Origin: Brachybacterium sp042666875
GTDB taxonomy: Bacteria; Actinomycetota; Actinomycetes; Actinomycetales; Dermabacteraceae
NCBI RefSeq assembly: GCF_042666875.1
Contig: NZ_JBHTCX010000009.1
Location: 58,727-122,726 of the forward strand
DNA length: 64,000 nt
Reading direction: 5' to 3'
Shown here: positions 50,089 to 59,141 of the stretch, piece after piece
How the letters are laid out: the number at the start of each line of letters is the position of its first letter
Position numbering within the stretch: the first letter of the stretch is position 1
The notes under the pieces: generated by a model
The model's input: the letters and a program-made list of their open reading frames with translations, nothing else
Databases searched by the model: none
Told to the model about the DNA's origin: nothing
Position numbers and translations under genes: made by a program

Positions 50089-52689
50089 ATGCCTCGCATT
50101 CCCCTGACCTGGCTCGCCGAGCACGTCACCCTGCCCGAGGACGCCTCGGCGCTGCAGGTGGCCACCGACCTCTCTCGCGTCGGCCTCGAGGAGGAGGCGA
50201 TCCATGGCGCCCAGGTGACCGGCCCGCTGGTCGTCGGCCGTGTGCTCGAGCTCGTCGGCGAGCCGCAGAAGAACGGCAAGACCATCAACTGGGTGCGGGT
50301 GGACGTCGGGCCCGAGAACAATGAGGCCGCCGACGACCCGAAGGATCCGCAGCCCGGCGAGGAACGGCCCAGCCGCGGCATCGTCTGCGGCGCCCACAAC
50401 TTCGTCGCGGGTGACCTCGTCATCGTCTCGCTGCCAGGCACCGTGCTGCCCGGGGACTTCGCCATCGCCGCCCGGCGCACCTACGGCCACACCTCCGACG
50501 GCATGATCTGCTCCGGCGAGGAGCTGGGTCTCGGCCCGGACCCCGCGGGGGAGGACGGCATCATCGTCCTGGGCCGCGGCCACGCCGAGGGGCTGAGCGC
50601 CGAGCCCGGGGACGACGCGATCTCCCTGCTGGGCCTGGCCGACGAGGTCGTCGAGATCAACGTGACCCCGGACCGCGGCTACTGCTTCTCGATGCGGGGC
50701 GTGGCCCGCGAGTACTCCCACGCCACCGGCGCCGCGTTCACCGACCCGGCCGCCACCGTCGAGGTGCCCGAGCCCGCCGGGGAGGGGCCCGCGGTGCAGC
50801 TGCGCGACGACGCCCCGATCCGCGGCGGCCAGGGCTGCTCCCGGTTCGTCGCGCTCGAGGTCAGCGGCGTGGATCCCACGGCGCAGACCCCGCGCTGGAT
50901 GGCGCGCCGGCTCACCCAGGCGGGCATGCGCCCGATCTCCCTGATCGTGGACGTCACCAACTACGTGATGCTCGACCTCGGCCAGCCGCTGCACGCCTAC
51001 GACGCCGAGAAGGTCGTCGCCCCGATCGTGGTCCGCCGCGCTCGGGCCGGGGAGCAGCTCACCACTCTCGATGACGTCACGCGGACGCTCGATGGCGAGG
51101 ACCTCCTGATCACCGACAGCGAAGGCGGCGAGGGCGAGCGCGTGCTCGGGATCGCCGGGGTGATGGGCGGTGCCGACACCGAGGTCGGTGAGGGCACGAG
51201 CAGCATCGTGCTCGAGGCGGCGACGTTCCAGCCGGTCACGGTGGCGCGCTCCGCGCGCCGGCACCGCCTGCCCTCGGAAGCCTCCAAACGCTTCGAGCGC
51301 GGTGTGGATCCGCACCTGCCTGTGGTGGCCGCACGCCGCGCCGCCGAACTCATCACCCGCTTCGGCGGCGGACGGATCAGCGACCGCCTCACGGATGTGG
51401 GCGGCGTCGGCGAACCGGTCCAGATCAGCCTGCCCGTGGATCATCCCGAGCGCGTCGTCGGGATCCCGTACACCCCGCAGCAGGTGCGCGGCACGCTGGA
51501 GATGATCGGCTGCACCGTCGAGGACGGCGCCCAGGGCGCCTTCGGTGTGAGGCCGCCCAGCTGGCGCGGCGACCTCACCCTCAAGGAGGATCTGGTCGAG
51601 GAGGTGGCGCGGCTCGTCGGCTACGAGAAGATCCCCTCCGTCCTGCCGACGGCGCCCGGCGGGCGCGGGCTCACCGTCGCCCAGCGCGCCCGTCGCAGCG
51701 CCAACCGGGCGCTGGTCGAGGCCGGTCTCACCGAGGTCGCCTCCTCGCCGTTCGTCGGCGAAGACGTCTTCGACCAGCTGCGCTACGGGGCCGACGACGA
51801 GCGCCGCGGCGCCGTGCGGCTGCTGAACCCGCTGGCCGAGGACGAGCCGCTGATGCGTTCCGAGCTGCTGCAGACCCTGCTGCCGGTGGCTCGCCGCAAT
51901 CTCGGCCGCGGCGAGGACTCCGTGGCGATCTTCCAGCTCGGCACCGTCTCCCGCTCCCGCGGGGAGGGGGTCCGCTCCCCGGTTCCGGCACCTGCGCAGC
52001 GACCCACCGACGCGGAGCTCGAGGAGATCCTCGGTGCCCTGCCCGCCCAGACCCGTGCGCTGGCCGCCGTCGTCGGCGGCGCCTCCGGGCCCGGCTCGTG
52101 GCAGGGGGATCCCGCGCCGTGGGGATGGGGCGATGCCTTCGACCTGGCCCGCCGGGTCGCCGCCGCCGTCGGCGGCGAGCTCGAGGTGCGCCAGGTCGAG
52201 CGTGTGCCCTTCCACCCCGGACGGGCGGGGCAGCTGCGTGTGACCACGGCCGACGGGGAGTCCGCGGTGGTCGGCTACGCGGGTGAGCTGCACCCGGCGG
52301 TGGTCACGGAGTTCGGGCTCCCGGCCCGCACCAGCGCCTTCGAGCTGGATCTGGAGGCCGTGATCGCCTCCGCCCCGGCCGTCGTGCGGGCGGCCCCGGT
52401 CCCGACGTTCCCCCCGGCCAAGGAGGACTTCGCCTTCGTGGTCGACGAGAACGTCCCCGCCAGCGCCGTCGAGGCCGCGATCGTGGTCGGCATGGGCGAC
52501 CTCGCCGAACGGGTCCGCCTCTTCGACGTCTTCACCGGTGAGCAGATCGGCCACGGCAAGAAGTCCCTCGCCTTCGCGGTCCGGCTGCGATCGGCGGAAG
52601 GCACCCTGACCGCCGAGCAGATCGGGCAGGCGCGTCAGCGCTGCATCACCGCCGTGGAGAACGCGGTCGGGGGAGTGCTCAGGGCGTGA
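50089..52689 (+). CDS. pheT: Phenylalanyl-tRNA synthetase beta subunit
   Basis: An 866-residue beta subunit. It contains the N-terminal tRNA-binding (OB) domain (VVGRVLELVGEPQKNGKTINWVRVDVG... GIVCGAHNF), the B3/B4 editing domain (SRFVALEVSGVDP), the B5 domain, the class II-like core and a C-terminal ferredoxin-fold anticodon-binding domain (FPPAKEDFAFVVDENVPASAVEAAI). Length is normal. ATG 50089 follows pheS by one nucleotide. Confidence 0.97.
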   Translation: MPRIPLTWLAEHVTLPEDASALQVATDLSRVGLEEEAIHGAQVTGPLVVGRVLELVGEPQKNGKTINWVRVDVGPENNEAADDPKDPQPGEERPSRGIVCGAHNFVAGDLVIVSLPGTVLPGDFAIAARRTYGHTSDGMICSGEELGLGPDPAGEDGIIVLGRGHAEGLSAEPGDDAISLLGLADEVVEINVTPDRGYCFSMRGVAREYSHATGAAFTDPAATVEVPEPAGEGPAVQLRDDAPIRGGQGCSRFVALEVSGVDPTAQTPRWMARRLTQAGMRPISLIVDVTNYVMLDLGQPLHAYDAEKVVAPIVVRRARAGEQLTTLDDVTRTLDGEDLLITDSEGGEGERVLGIAGVMGGADTEVGEGTSSIVLEAATFQPVTVARSARRHRLPSEASKRFERGVDPHLPVVAARRAAELITRFGGGRISDRLTDVGGVGEPVQISLPVDHPERVVGIPYTPQQVRGTLEMIGCTVEDGAQGAFGVRPPSWRGDLTLKEDLVEEVARLVGYEKIPSVLPTAPGGRGLTVAQRARRSANRALVEAGLTEVASSPFVGEDVFDQLRYGADDERRGAVRLLNPLAEDEPLMRSELLQTLLPVARRNLGRGEDSVAIFQLGTVSRSRGEGVRSPVPAPAQRPTDAELEEILGALPAQTRALAAVVGGASGPGSWQGDPAPWGWGDAFDLARRVAAAVGGELEVRQVERVPFHPGRAGQLRVTTADGESAVVGYAGELHPAVVTEFGLPARTSAFELDLEAVIASAPAVVRAAPVPTFPPAKEDFAFVVDENVPASAVEAAIVVGMGDLAERVRLFDVFTGEQIGHGKKSLAFAVRLRSAEGTLTAEQIGQARQRCITAVENAVGGVLRA

Positions 52690-52751
52690 GCCCGCCGCTC
52701 TCGGAGGCCTGCCGGCACGAGGCCCCGAGCGAGCTCGCCGAGCCATGACAG

Positions 52752-52795
52752 GGAAGGCCCCGGTACCGGAGATGATCCGGAGACCGGGGCCTTCC
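52752..52795. terminator. Two-tier hairpin terminating pheST
   Basis: Outer arms GGAAGGCCCCGGT (52752-52764) and ACCGGGGCCTTCC (52783-52795) and inner arms CCGGA (52766-52770) and TCCGG (52776-52780) form a strong stem. No clear T-run. Confidence 0.7.
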
Positions 52796-52837
52796 GGTGT
52801 GCGAGGGCCCGGACTGCTGCCCGCTCACCGGCGCCGA

Positions 52838-52874
52838 CTGGCTGATCATGCATTCGTCTGTATATACTTCCGGC
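52838..52874 (+). promoter_or_regulatory. argC promoter with candidate ArgR operator; leaderless start
   Basis: The -10 TATACT (52863-52868) ends 6 nt before ATG 52875, so the argC mRNA probably starts at the ATG. CATGCATTCGTCTGTATATA (52847-52866) resembles the actinobacterial ARG box (CATGCAT...TGCATA form) and covers the -10, as an ArgR operator should; the second half-site is imperfect. The -35 is weak. Confidence 0.5.
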
Positions 52875-54005
52875 ATGATGTCGGTCCCGGATCCTTCGGC
52901 CACCCCAGCCCTCGCCTCGGACGCCGCCCTGTCGCCGGATCGCGGCGGTCGGCCGCGTGTCGCCGTGGTCGGTGCCTCCGGGTACGCCGGCGGCGAGGCA
53001 CTGCGCCTGCTCGCCTCCCACCCCGGGCTCGAGGTCGCCACCGTCACCGCGCACAGCAGCGCCGGGAAGCGGCTGAGCGAGGTCGCCCCGCACATCGACC
53101 TGGGCCGCGACCCTGTGCTCGAGGAGACGACGGCAGAGGTGCTGCATGGTCACGACGTCGTAGTCCTGGCGCTCCCGCACGGGCAGTCCGGCGAGCTCGC
53201 CGCCCAGCTGCGCGCGGAGGACCCGAATGTGCTGGTCGTCGATCTCGGTGCCGACCACCGGCTCGAGAGCGCCGAGGACTGGTCCGAGTACTACGGCAGC
53301 GCGCACTCGGGCACCTGGAGCTACGGCATGCCCGAGCTGCCGCTGGCCGACGGCACCCGGCAGCGCGACCAGCTGGCCGGCGCGCGCGAGATCGCGGTCC
53401 CGGGGTGCAACGCCACTGCCGTCACCTTCGCCGCGGTCCCGCTGGTGCGGGCCGGCCTGATCGAGCCGGGCGCCCTCAGCGCGGTGCTCCCCGTCGGGTA
53501 CACCGGCGCCGGCCGCACCCCCAAGCAGCATCTGCTGTTCGGCGAGGCCTCCGGCTCGGCAGCCCCGTACGGGATCGGCGGCAGCCACCGGCACATCCCC
53601 GAGGTCCTCCAGAATCTCCGGCGAGCCACCGGGCAGGACGGCGCACGGCTGACCTTCACGCCCGTGCTGGTGCCGATGAGCCGCGGCATCCTCGCCGTGC
53701 TCACCGCGCCGCTGACCGGATCGGCGAGCTCCGCCGACCTGCTCGATGCCCTCCGCGCCGACTACGCCGATGAGCCCTTCGTCAGCGTGCTCGAGGAGGG
53801 CTCGGCACCGACCACCGGGCAGGTGACCGGGTCGAACGCGGTGCGGATCGGAGCGGCCGCGGACCGCCGCAGCGGCCAGGCCACCGTGATCGCGGCGATC
53901 GACAACCTCGTCAAGGGCACCGCCGGCGCCGCGATCCAGTCGCTGAACCTGGCGCTCGGCCTCCCGGAGACCACCGGACTCACCCGCACCGCGCTCGTCC
54001 CCTGA
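52875..54005 (+). CDS. argC: N-acetyl-gamma-glutamyl-phosphate reductase
   Basis: A 376-residue enzyme that reduces N-acetylglutamyl phosphate with NADPH. VAVVGASGYAGGEALRLL is the Rossmann loop; the catalytic Cys is in VPGCNATAVTF; SHRHIPEV carries the catalytic His. ATG 52875 is the first ATG after the -10 box, and an adjacent ATG at 52878 is an alternative. An extension to an ATG at 52851 would include the promoter. Confidence 0.95.
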   Translation: MMSVPDPSATPALASDAALSPDRGGRPRVAVVGASGYAGGEALRLLASHPGLEVATVTAHSSAGKRLSEVAPHIDLGRDPVLEETTAEVLHGHDVVVLALPHGQSGELAAQLRAEDPNVLVVDLGADHRLESAEDWSEYYGSAHSGTWSYGMPELPLADGTRQRDQLAGAREIAVPGCNATAVTFAAVPLVRAGLIEPGALSAVLPVGYTGAGRTPKQHLLFGEASGSAAPYGIGGSHRHIPEVLQNLRRATGQDGARLTFTPVLVPMSRGILAVLTAPLTGSASSADLLDALRADYADEPFVSVLEEGSAPTTGQVTGSNAVRIGAAADRRSGQATVIAAIDNLVKGTAGAAIQSLNLALGLPETTGLTRTALVP

Positions 54006-54080
54006 CCCGCTCGCCCGCCACCGCGGAGCCGGATCCGCTGCTCCGTGCCCGTCGCTCCGAGTCCCTGTAGAGGAGATCCC

Positions 54081-55250
54081 GTGTCGATCACCCGCCCCCG
54101 CGGCTTCCGTGCGGCCGGCCTGGCAGCCGGCCTCAAGTCCACCGGCGCCGCGGACCTCGCCCTGGTGGTCAACGACGGCCCGCGCGATGCCGCCGCCGCC
54201 GTCTTCACCGCCAACCGGGTCCAGGCCGCCCCGGTGCTCTGGTCCCGTCAGGCAGTGGCCGACGGTCGCGCCCGCGCCGTGGTGCTGAACTCCGGCGGGG
54301 CCAATGCGTGCACCGGCCCGGAGGGCTTCGCCGACACCCACCGCACCGCGGAGCACCTGGCCGACCTCCTCGACGTCTCCGCGCAGGACGTGCTGGTGTG
54401 CTCGACGGGCCTGATCGGCGAGCGGCTGGCGATGCAGCCGCTGCTGGGCGGCCTGGACGCCGCGGCCGGGCAGCTCGAGCGGGGGGAGCAGAGCGACGCC
54501 GCCGCGGCGCGAGCGATCATGACCACCGACTCGGTGCCCAAGACCGCCGAGACGACCACACCCTCGGGAGCCGTGGTCGGAGGCATCGCCAAGGGAGCCG
54601 GCATGCTCGCGCCCCAGCTGGCGACCATGCTCGTCGTGCTCACCACCGATGCCGACGTGGATGCCGAGGTCGCCGACGCCGCGCTGCGGGATGCCACCCG
54701 CACCACGTTCGACCGGGTCGACTCCGACGCCTGCATGTCCACGAACGACACCGTCATCCTGCTCGCCTCCGGCGCCAGCGGCGTGCGCGTCTCCGTCGAG
54801 GAGCTCACCGAGGCGGTGCGCACGGTCAGCGCCGACCTGGCACGACAGCTGGTCGCCGACGCCGAGGGCGCCAGCCACGACGTCCACGTCATCGTCCGCT
54901 CCGCCGGCACCGAGGACGCCGCCCTCGCCGTGGCACGGGAGATCGCCCGCTCCAACCTGGTCAAGGCCGCGATCTTCGGCAACGACCCCAACTGGGGCCG
55001 GATCGTCGCGGCCGCCGGCTGCGTCCCCGAGCACATCGCACCCTTCGACGTCGCGGACCTCTCCGTCACGGTCAACGGGGTCCAGGTATGCCGAGCCGGC
55101 GGCGCCCATCGCGACCGCTCCGAGGTCGACATGACCAGCCGCGAGACCCTCATCGAGGTGGACCTCGGCGCCGGTGAGGCGGCCGCGGACATCTGGACCA
55201 ACGACCTCACCCACGACTACGTCGAAGAGAACAGCGCCTACTCCTCATGA
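54081..55250 (+). CDS. argJ: Bifunctional ornithine acetyltransferase/N-acetylglutamate synthase
   Basis: A 389-residue Ntn-type enzyme that cleaves itself before the catalytic Thr182 in AKGAGMLAPQLATMLVV. It moves the acetyl group from N-acetylornithine to glutamate, closing the acetyl cycle. The C-terminal GNDPNWGRIVAAAG is typical. GTG 54081 has AGAGGAG about 5 nt upstream. Its stop overlaps argB (ATGA). Confidence 0.96.
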   Translation: MSITRPRGFRAAGLAAGLKSTGAADLALVVNDGPRDAAAAVFTANRVQAAPVLWSRQAVADGRARAVVLNSGGANACTGPEGFADTHRTAEHLADLLDVSAQDVLVCSTGLIGERLAMQPLLGGLDAAAGQLERGEQSDAAAARAIMTTDSVPKTAETTTPSGAVVGGIAKGAGMLAPQLATMLVVLTTDADVDAEVADAALRDATRTTFDRVDSDACMSTNDTVILLASGASGVRVSVEELTEAVRTVSADLARQLVADAEGASHDVHVIVRSAGTEDAALAVAREIARSNLVKAAIFGNDPNWGRIVAAAGCVPEHIAPFDVADLSVTVNGVQVCRAGGAHRDRSEVDMTSRETLIEVDLGAGEAAADIWTNDLTHDYVEENSAYSS

Positions 55251-56221
55251 ACCGGACGAGCCAGCATCCAGGCGGCGAGCCCGAGCTCGTCGGCAAGAAC
55301 CCCCTCGACCAGCTCGACGCCGCCCGCACCGTGGCGCGCGAGAAGTCCGAGGTGCTCATCGAGGCGATGCCGTGGATGCAGCGCTTCCGCGGCAAGATCG
55401 TCGTGGTCAAGTACGGCGGCAATGCCATGATCGACGACGAGCTGCGCCGCGCCTTCGCCGCCGACATGGTCTTCATGCGCCTGGCCGGCATCCACGTCGT
55501 CGTCGTCCACGGCGGCGGGCCGCAGATCAACACGATGCTCGATCGCGTCGGCATCGACTCCACCTTCCGCGGCGGGCTGCGCGTGACCGACGCCGACACC
55601 ATGGACGTCGTGCGGATGGTGCTGGTCGGCCAGGTGGGACGCCAGCTGGTCGGGCTCATCAACTATCACGGGCCCTTCGCCGTCGGCATGTCCGGAGAGG
55701 ACGCCCGCCTGTTCACCGCCCAGCGCCGCAGCACCGTCGTCGACGGCGAGGACGTCGACCTGGGCCACGTCGGTGCCGTCAGCGGGGTCGACATCGAGGC
55801 GATCAGCGACCTGCTCGCCGGTGGCCGGATCCCCGTCATCTCCTCGATCGCCCCGGAGGTCGACGCCGACGGCACGCCCACCGGCGAGGTCCTCAATATC
55901 AACGCCGACCTCGCCGCCGCCGCGCTCGCCGAGGGCCTGGATGCCGAGAAGCTGGTGATGCTCACCGACGTCGAGGGGCTCTATCGTGACTGGCCCGACC
56001 GCGGCTCCCTGATCCCGGAGATCTCGGCCACCGAGCTGCGCGGCATGCTGGAGACCCTGACCGCGGGGATGATCCCCAAGGCGGAGGCGCTGCTGGGCGC
56101 GGTCGACGCCGGCGTGCGCACCGCCGCCATGATCGACGGCCGGATCGAGCACGCCGCACTGCTGGAGGTCTTCACCACCAAGGGTGTGGGCACGATGGTC
56201 AGGAGGGACGACTATGTCTGA
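55247..56221 (+). CDS. argB: Acetylglutamate kinase
   Basis: A 324-residue amino-acid kinase. KIVVVKYGGNAM is the phosphate-binding strand, VVVHGGGPQINTMLDRVGI binds N-acetylglutamate, and LTDVEGLYRDWPDRGSLIPEIS is the C-terminal nucleotide domain. The N-terminal extension of about 30 residues is typical of arginine-inhibited forms, so feedback control by arginine is likely. Confidence 0.96.
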   Translation: MNRTSQHPGGEPELVGKNPLDQLDAARTVAREKSEVLIEAMPWMQRFRGKIVVVKYGGNAMIDDELRRAFAADMVFMRLAGIHVVVVHGGGPQINTMLDRVGIDSTFRGGLRVTDADTMDVVRMVLVGQVGRQLVGLINYHGPFAVGMSGEDARLFTAQRRSTVVDGEDVDLGHVGAVSGVDIEAISDLLAGGRIPVISSIAPEVDADGTPTGEVLNINADLAAAALAEGLDAEKLVMLTDVEGLYRDWPDRGSLIPEISATELRGMLETLTAGMIPKAEALLGAVDAGVRTAAMIDGRIEHAALLEVFTTKGVGTMVRRDDYV

Positions 56222-57506
56222 GCAATCCGAGGCGACCACGCACTCCGCCGGAGCGGGCGAGCCCTCCGGCGACCTCGCCACCCGCTACGGTGAGGCGCTG
56301 CTGCCCGTCTTCGGCTCCCCGCAGCGGATCCTCGCCCGTGGCGAGGGCGTGCGGGTCTGGGACACCGAGGGCACGGAGTACCTCGACCTGCTGGCCGGGA
56401 TCGCCGTCAACGCCCTCGGTCACGCCCACCCGGCGATCCTCGCGGCGCTGACCAAGCAGGCCCAGACCCTCGGTCACGTCTCGAACTTCTTCGCCAGCGC
56501 GCCGCAGATCGAGCTCGCCGAGAAGCTGCTGACCCTCGCCGCCGCCCCCGCCGGCTCCGGGGTCTTCTTCGCCAACTCCGGCACCGAGGCGAACGAGGCG
56601 GCCTTCAAGCTCGCCCGTCGCACCGGCAGGCCCCGGATCCTGGCGCTGACCAGCTCCTTCCACGGCCGCACCATGGGCGCCCTGGCGCTCACCGCGAAAG
56701 AGTCCTACCGCGCTCCGTTCGAGCCGCTCCCCGGCGGCGTCGAGTTCGTCCCGGCCGGCGATGAGGACGCCCTCGCGGCAGCCCTCGCGCCGGGTGACGT
56801 GGCCGCCGTGTTCGCCGAGCCCATCCAGGGAGAGGCCGGCGTGCGTCCTTTGTCCGTGCCGTACCTGCAGGCGCTGCGCCGGCTCACCCGCGAGCACGGA
56901 ACCCTGCTGATCCTCGACGAGGTCCAGACCGGGATGGGCCGCACCGGCCACTGGTTCGCCCACCAGGCGGTCGACGGGCTCCAGCCCGATGTGATGACGC
57001 TGGCCAAGGGCCTCGGCGGTGGCTTCCCGATCGGGGCCATGGTCACCTTCGGCCAGGAGGTCCACGATCTCCTCCAGCCCGGCCAGCACGGCACCACCTT
57101 CGGGGGCAACCCCCTGGCCTCCGCCGCCGGCCTCGCCGTCATCGGCACGCTCCTGGAGGACGGACTGCTCGAACACGTCCGCGAGACCGGAGAGCACGTC
57201 CGGGCCGAGGTCGCGGCGCTGCAGCACCCGCTGATCACCGAGGTGCGCGGCGCAGGACTGCTGCTCGGGATCGGGCTCGCCCGGCCGCTGGCCAAGGAGG
57301 TCGCCGCCGCCGCACTGGAGGCCGGGTTCATCGTCAACGCCCCGGACGAGTCCACCCTTCGCCTCGCCCCACCGCTGATCATCACCGCGGCAGATCTGGA
57401 CACCTTCATCGCCGCCCTGCCCGGGCTGCTCGAGCAGGCGGCCCCCGGCGCCGCGACATCCGCCGCCGCGCCGTCCGGCGCCGCCCCCACGCAAGGAGAG
57501 CACTGA
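56214..57506 (+). CDS. argD: Acetylornithine aminotransferase
   Basis: A 430-residue class III PLP aminotransferase. LDEVQTGMGRTGHWF and the cofactor lysine K265 in MTLAKGLGGGFPIGAM are clear. It converts acetylglutamate semialdehyde to N-acetylornithine. ATG 56214 overlaps argB by 8 nt and has AGGAGG 7 nt upstream. The Ala-rich C-terminal tail (about 25 residues) is variable. Confidence 0.96.
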   Translation: MSEQSEATTHSAGAGEPSGDLATRYGEALLPVFGSPQRILARGEGVRVWDTEGTEYLDLLAGIAVNALGHAHPAILAALTKQAQTLGHVSNFFASAPQIELAEKLLTLAAAPAGSGVFFANSGTEANEAAFKLARRTGRPRILALTSSFHGRTMGALALTAKESYRAPFEPLPGGVEFVPAGDEDALAAALAPGDVAAVFAEPIQGEAGVRPLSVPYLQALRRLTREHGTLLILDEVQTGMGRTGHWFAHQAVDGLQPDVMTLAKGLGGGFPIGAMVTFGQEVHDLLQPGQHGTTFGGNPLASAAGLAVIGTLLEDGLLEHVRETGEHVRAEVAALQHPLITEVRGAGLLLGIGLARPLAKEVAAAALEAGFIVNAPDESTLRLAPPLIITAADLDTFIAALPGLLEQAAPGAATSAAAPSGAAPTQGEH

Positions 57507-57507
57507 C

Positions 57508-58491
57508 ATGCCCCGCCATTTCCTGCGCGACGACGATCTCAGCCCCGCCGAGCAGAAGGACGTCCTCGCTCTCGCTCTCGATCTCGCCGGCGACCGCTTC
57601 GCCAAGCGCCCGCTCGAGGGGCCGCGCACCGTGGCGATCCTGTTCGACAAGTCCTCGACCCGCACCCGCATCTCCTTCGCCACCGGCGTGGCCGAGCTCG
57701 GGGGGAACCCGCTGGTGATCGAGGCCGGATCGAGCCAGCTCGGTCGCGGCGAGTCCATCGCCGACACCACCGAGGTCCTCACCCGGCAGGTCTCCGCCAT
57801 CGTCTGGCGCACCTTCGGCCAGGAACGGCTCGAGGAGATGGCGGCCCACGCCACCGTGCCCGTCGTCAACGCTCTCACCGACCAGTTCCACCCGTGCCAG
57901 ATCCTCGCCGACCTGCAGACCATCGCCCAGCACGCCGGGGGACTGGCCGACGGCGAGGCCGCCCTGGCCGGTCGCTCCCTGGCCTACCTCGGGGACGGCG
58001 CGAACAATATGGCCCACTCCTACCTCCTGGGCGGGGTGACCGCCGGGATGGACGTCCGCATCGCCGCACCCGCCTCCCATCGACCCGATCCCGGGATCCT
58101 CGCCAGGGCCCGGGAGATCGCCGAGCGTACCGGGGGCGCTGTCACCGTGACCGCGGACCCTCACGAGGCCGTGACCGGCGCGACCGCCGTCATCACCGAC
58201 ACCTGGGTGTCGATGGGCCAGGAGGGAGAGGACGGACGGGACGCCGCCACCTTCGCCCCCTTCCAGGTCACCGACGAGCTGATGGAGCTCTCCGGCGGCA
58301 TCTTCCTGCACTGCCTGCCCGCCTACCGCGGCAAGGAGGTCACCGCCTCCGTGCTCGATGGGCCGGCCTCGGTGGTGTGGGACGAGGCGGAGAACCGCCT
58401 GCATGCCCAGAAGGCACTGCTGACCTGGCTGCTCGAGCATCCCGACGAGGCGAGCGCCGCGCACGCACGGCCCGTGGGGCAGCGACGATGA
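57508..58491 (+). CDS. argF: Ornithine carbamoyltransferase
   Basis: A 327-residue transcarbamylase producing citrulline from ornithine and carbamoyl phosphate. SSTRTRISF binds carbamoyl phosphate; ALTDQFHPCQILADLQTI and FLHCLPAYRG are the ornithine-site motifs (HPCQ, HCLPA). One base separates it from argD, and it overlaps argR by 4 nt. Confidence 0.96.
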   Translation: MPRHFLRDDDLSPAEQKDVLALALDLAGDRFAKRPLEGPRTVAILFDKSSTRTRISFATGVAELGGNPLVIEAGSSQLGRGESIADTTEVLTRQVSAIVWRTFGQERLEEMAAHATVPVVNALTDQFHPCQILADLQTIAQHAGGLADGEAALAGRSLAYLGDGANNMAHSYLLGGVTAGMDVRIAAPASHRPDPGILARAREIAERTGGAVTVTADPHEAVTGATAVITDTWVSMGQEGEDGRDAATFAPFQVTDELMELSGGIFLHCLPAYRGKEVTASVLDGPASVVWDEAENRLHAQKALLTWLLEHPDEASAAHARPVGQRR

Positions 58492-59141
58492 GCGATCCCC
58501 GTCGGGCCCTCGCGCAGACCAAGACCTCACGCCAGCAGCGCATCGTCCAGCTGCTGACCCACCAGGAGGTCTCCTCCCAGTCCCAGCTCGCCCAACTGCT
58601 GACGGCCGAGGGCATCGAGGTCACCCAGGCGACCCTCTCGCGCGACCTCGTCGAGCTGCAGGCCGAGAAGGTGCGCGGCTCGGCGGGGGCCCTTGTCTAC
58701 CGTCTGCCGCCGGAGGGCGGATCCCCCCGGCCGACGAGCGCCTTCCCGGAGAACGAACTGCTCGAGGCGCGTCTGCCACGGCTCGCCGAGGGGCTGCTCG
58801 TCTCCGCGGAAGCCAGCGGCAACCTCGTGGTGGTGCGGACCCCGCCCGGCGGTGCGCAGTATCTCGCCTCGGCCATGGACAGATCGGTGATGCCCGACGT
58901 CCTCGGTACGATCGCCGGGGACGACACCGTGCTGCTGGTCGCCCGGGACCCGGCCGGCGGCGACCGTCTCGCCGCCCGGCTGCTCGATCTGGCCGACGGC
59001 CGGCGGGAGAGCGCCGACCCGGCCGGGAGCCCCGCCCCCGAGGACCCGCCTCGCCCCCCGCCCGCGCACGACCCGGACGCCGGCCCCGCCGCCGGCGACC
59101 GCCCCCAGAACCCGACAGAACTCGACCAGGAGCTCCCGTGA
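58488..59141 (+). CDS. argR: Arginine repressor, C-terminally extended
   Basis: A 217-residue regulator. Its winged-helix DNA-binding domain (RQQRIVQLLTHQEVSSQSQLAQLLTAEGIEVTQATLSRDLVELQAEKV, residues about 14-61) and C-terminal arginine-binding/oligomerisation domain (VVVRTPPGGAQYLASAMDR... GDDTVLLVARDP) are complete by about residue 170. The last 45 residues are a Pro/Asp-rich tail not seen in standard ArgR (about 150-170 aa). Likely regulates this operon through the box before argC. Confidence 0.95.
   Translation: MSDPRRALAQTKTSRQQRIVQLLTHQEVSSQSQLAQLLTAEGIEVTQATLSRDLVELQAEKVRGSAGALVYRLPPEGGSPRPTSAFPENELLEARLPRLAEGLLVSAEASGNLVVVRTPPGGAQYLASAMDRSVMPDVLGTIAGDDTVLLVARDPAGGDRLAARLLDLADGRRESADPAGSPAPEDPPRPPPAHDPDAGPAAGDRPQNPTELDQELP

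Noticed and set aside
49783..52746. 987-codon minus-strand frame opposite pheT
   Set aside because: Shadow of pheT with Gly/Ala/Arg/Asp-biased sequence; no ribosome-binding site or motif.
52797..52874. argC extension to upstream starts
   Set aside because: Would read through the promoter/operator and terminator flank; ArgC homology begins after the ATG pair at 52875/52878.
52635..55214. 859-codon minus-strand frame opposite argC and argJ
   Set aside because: Spans two genuine genes and a terminator hairpin; only a GC-frame artefact.
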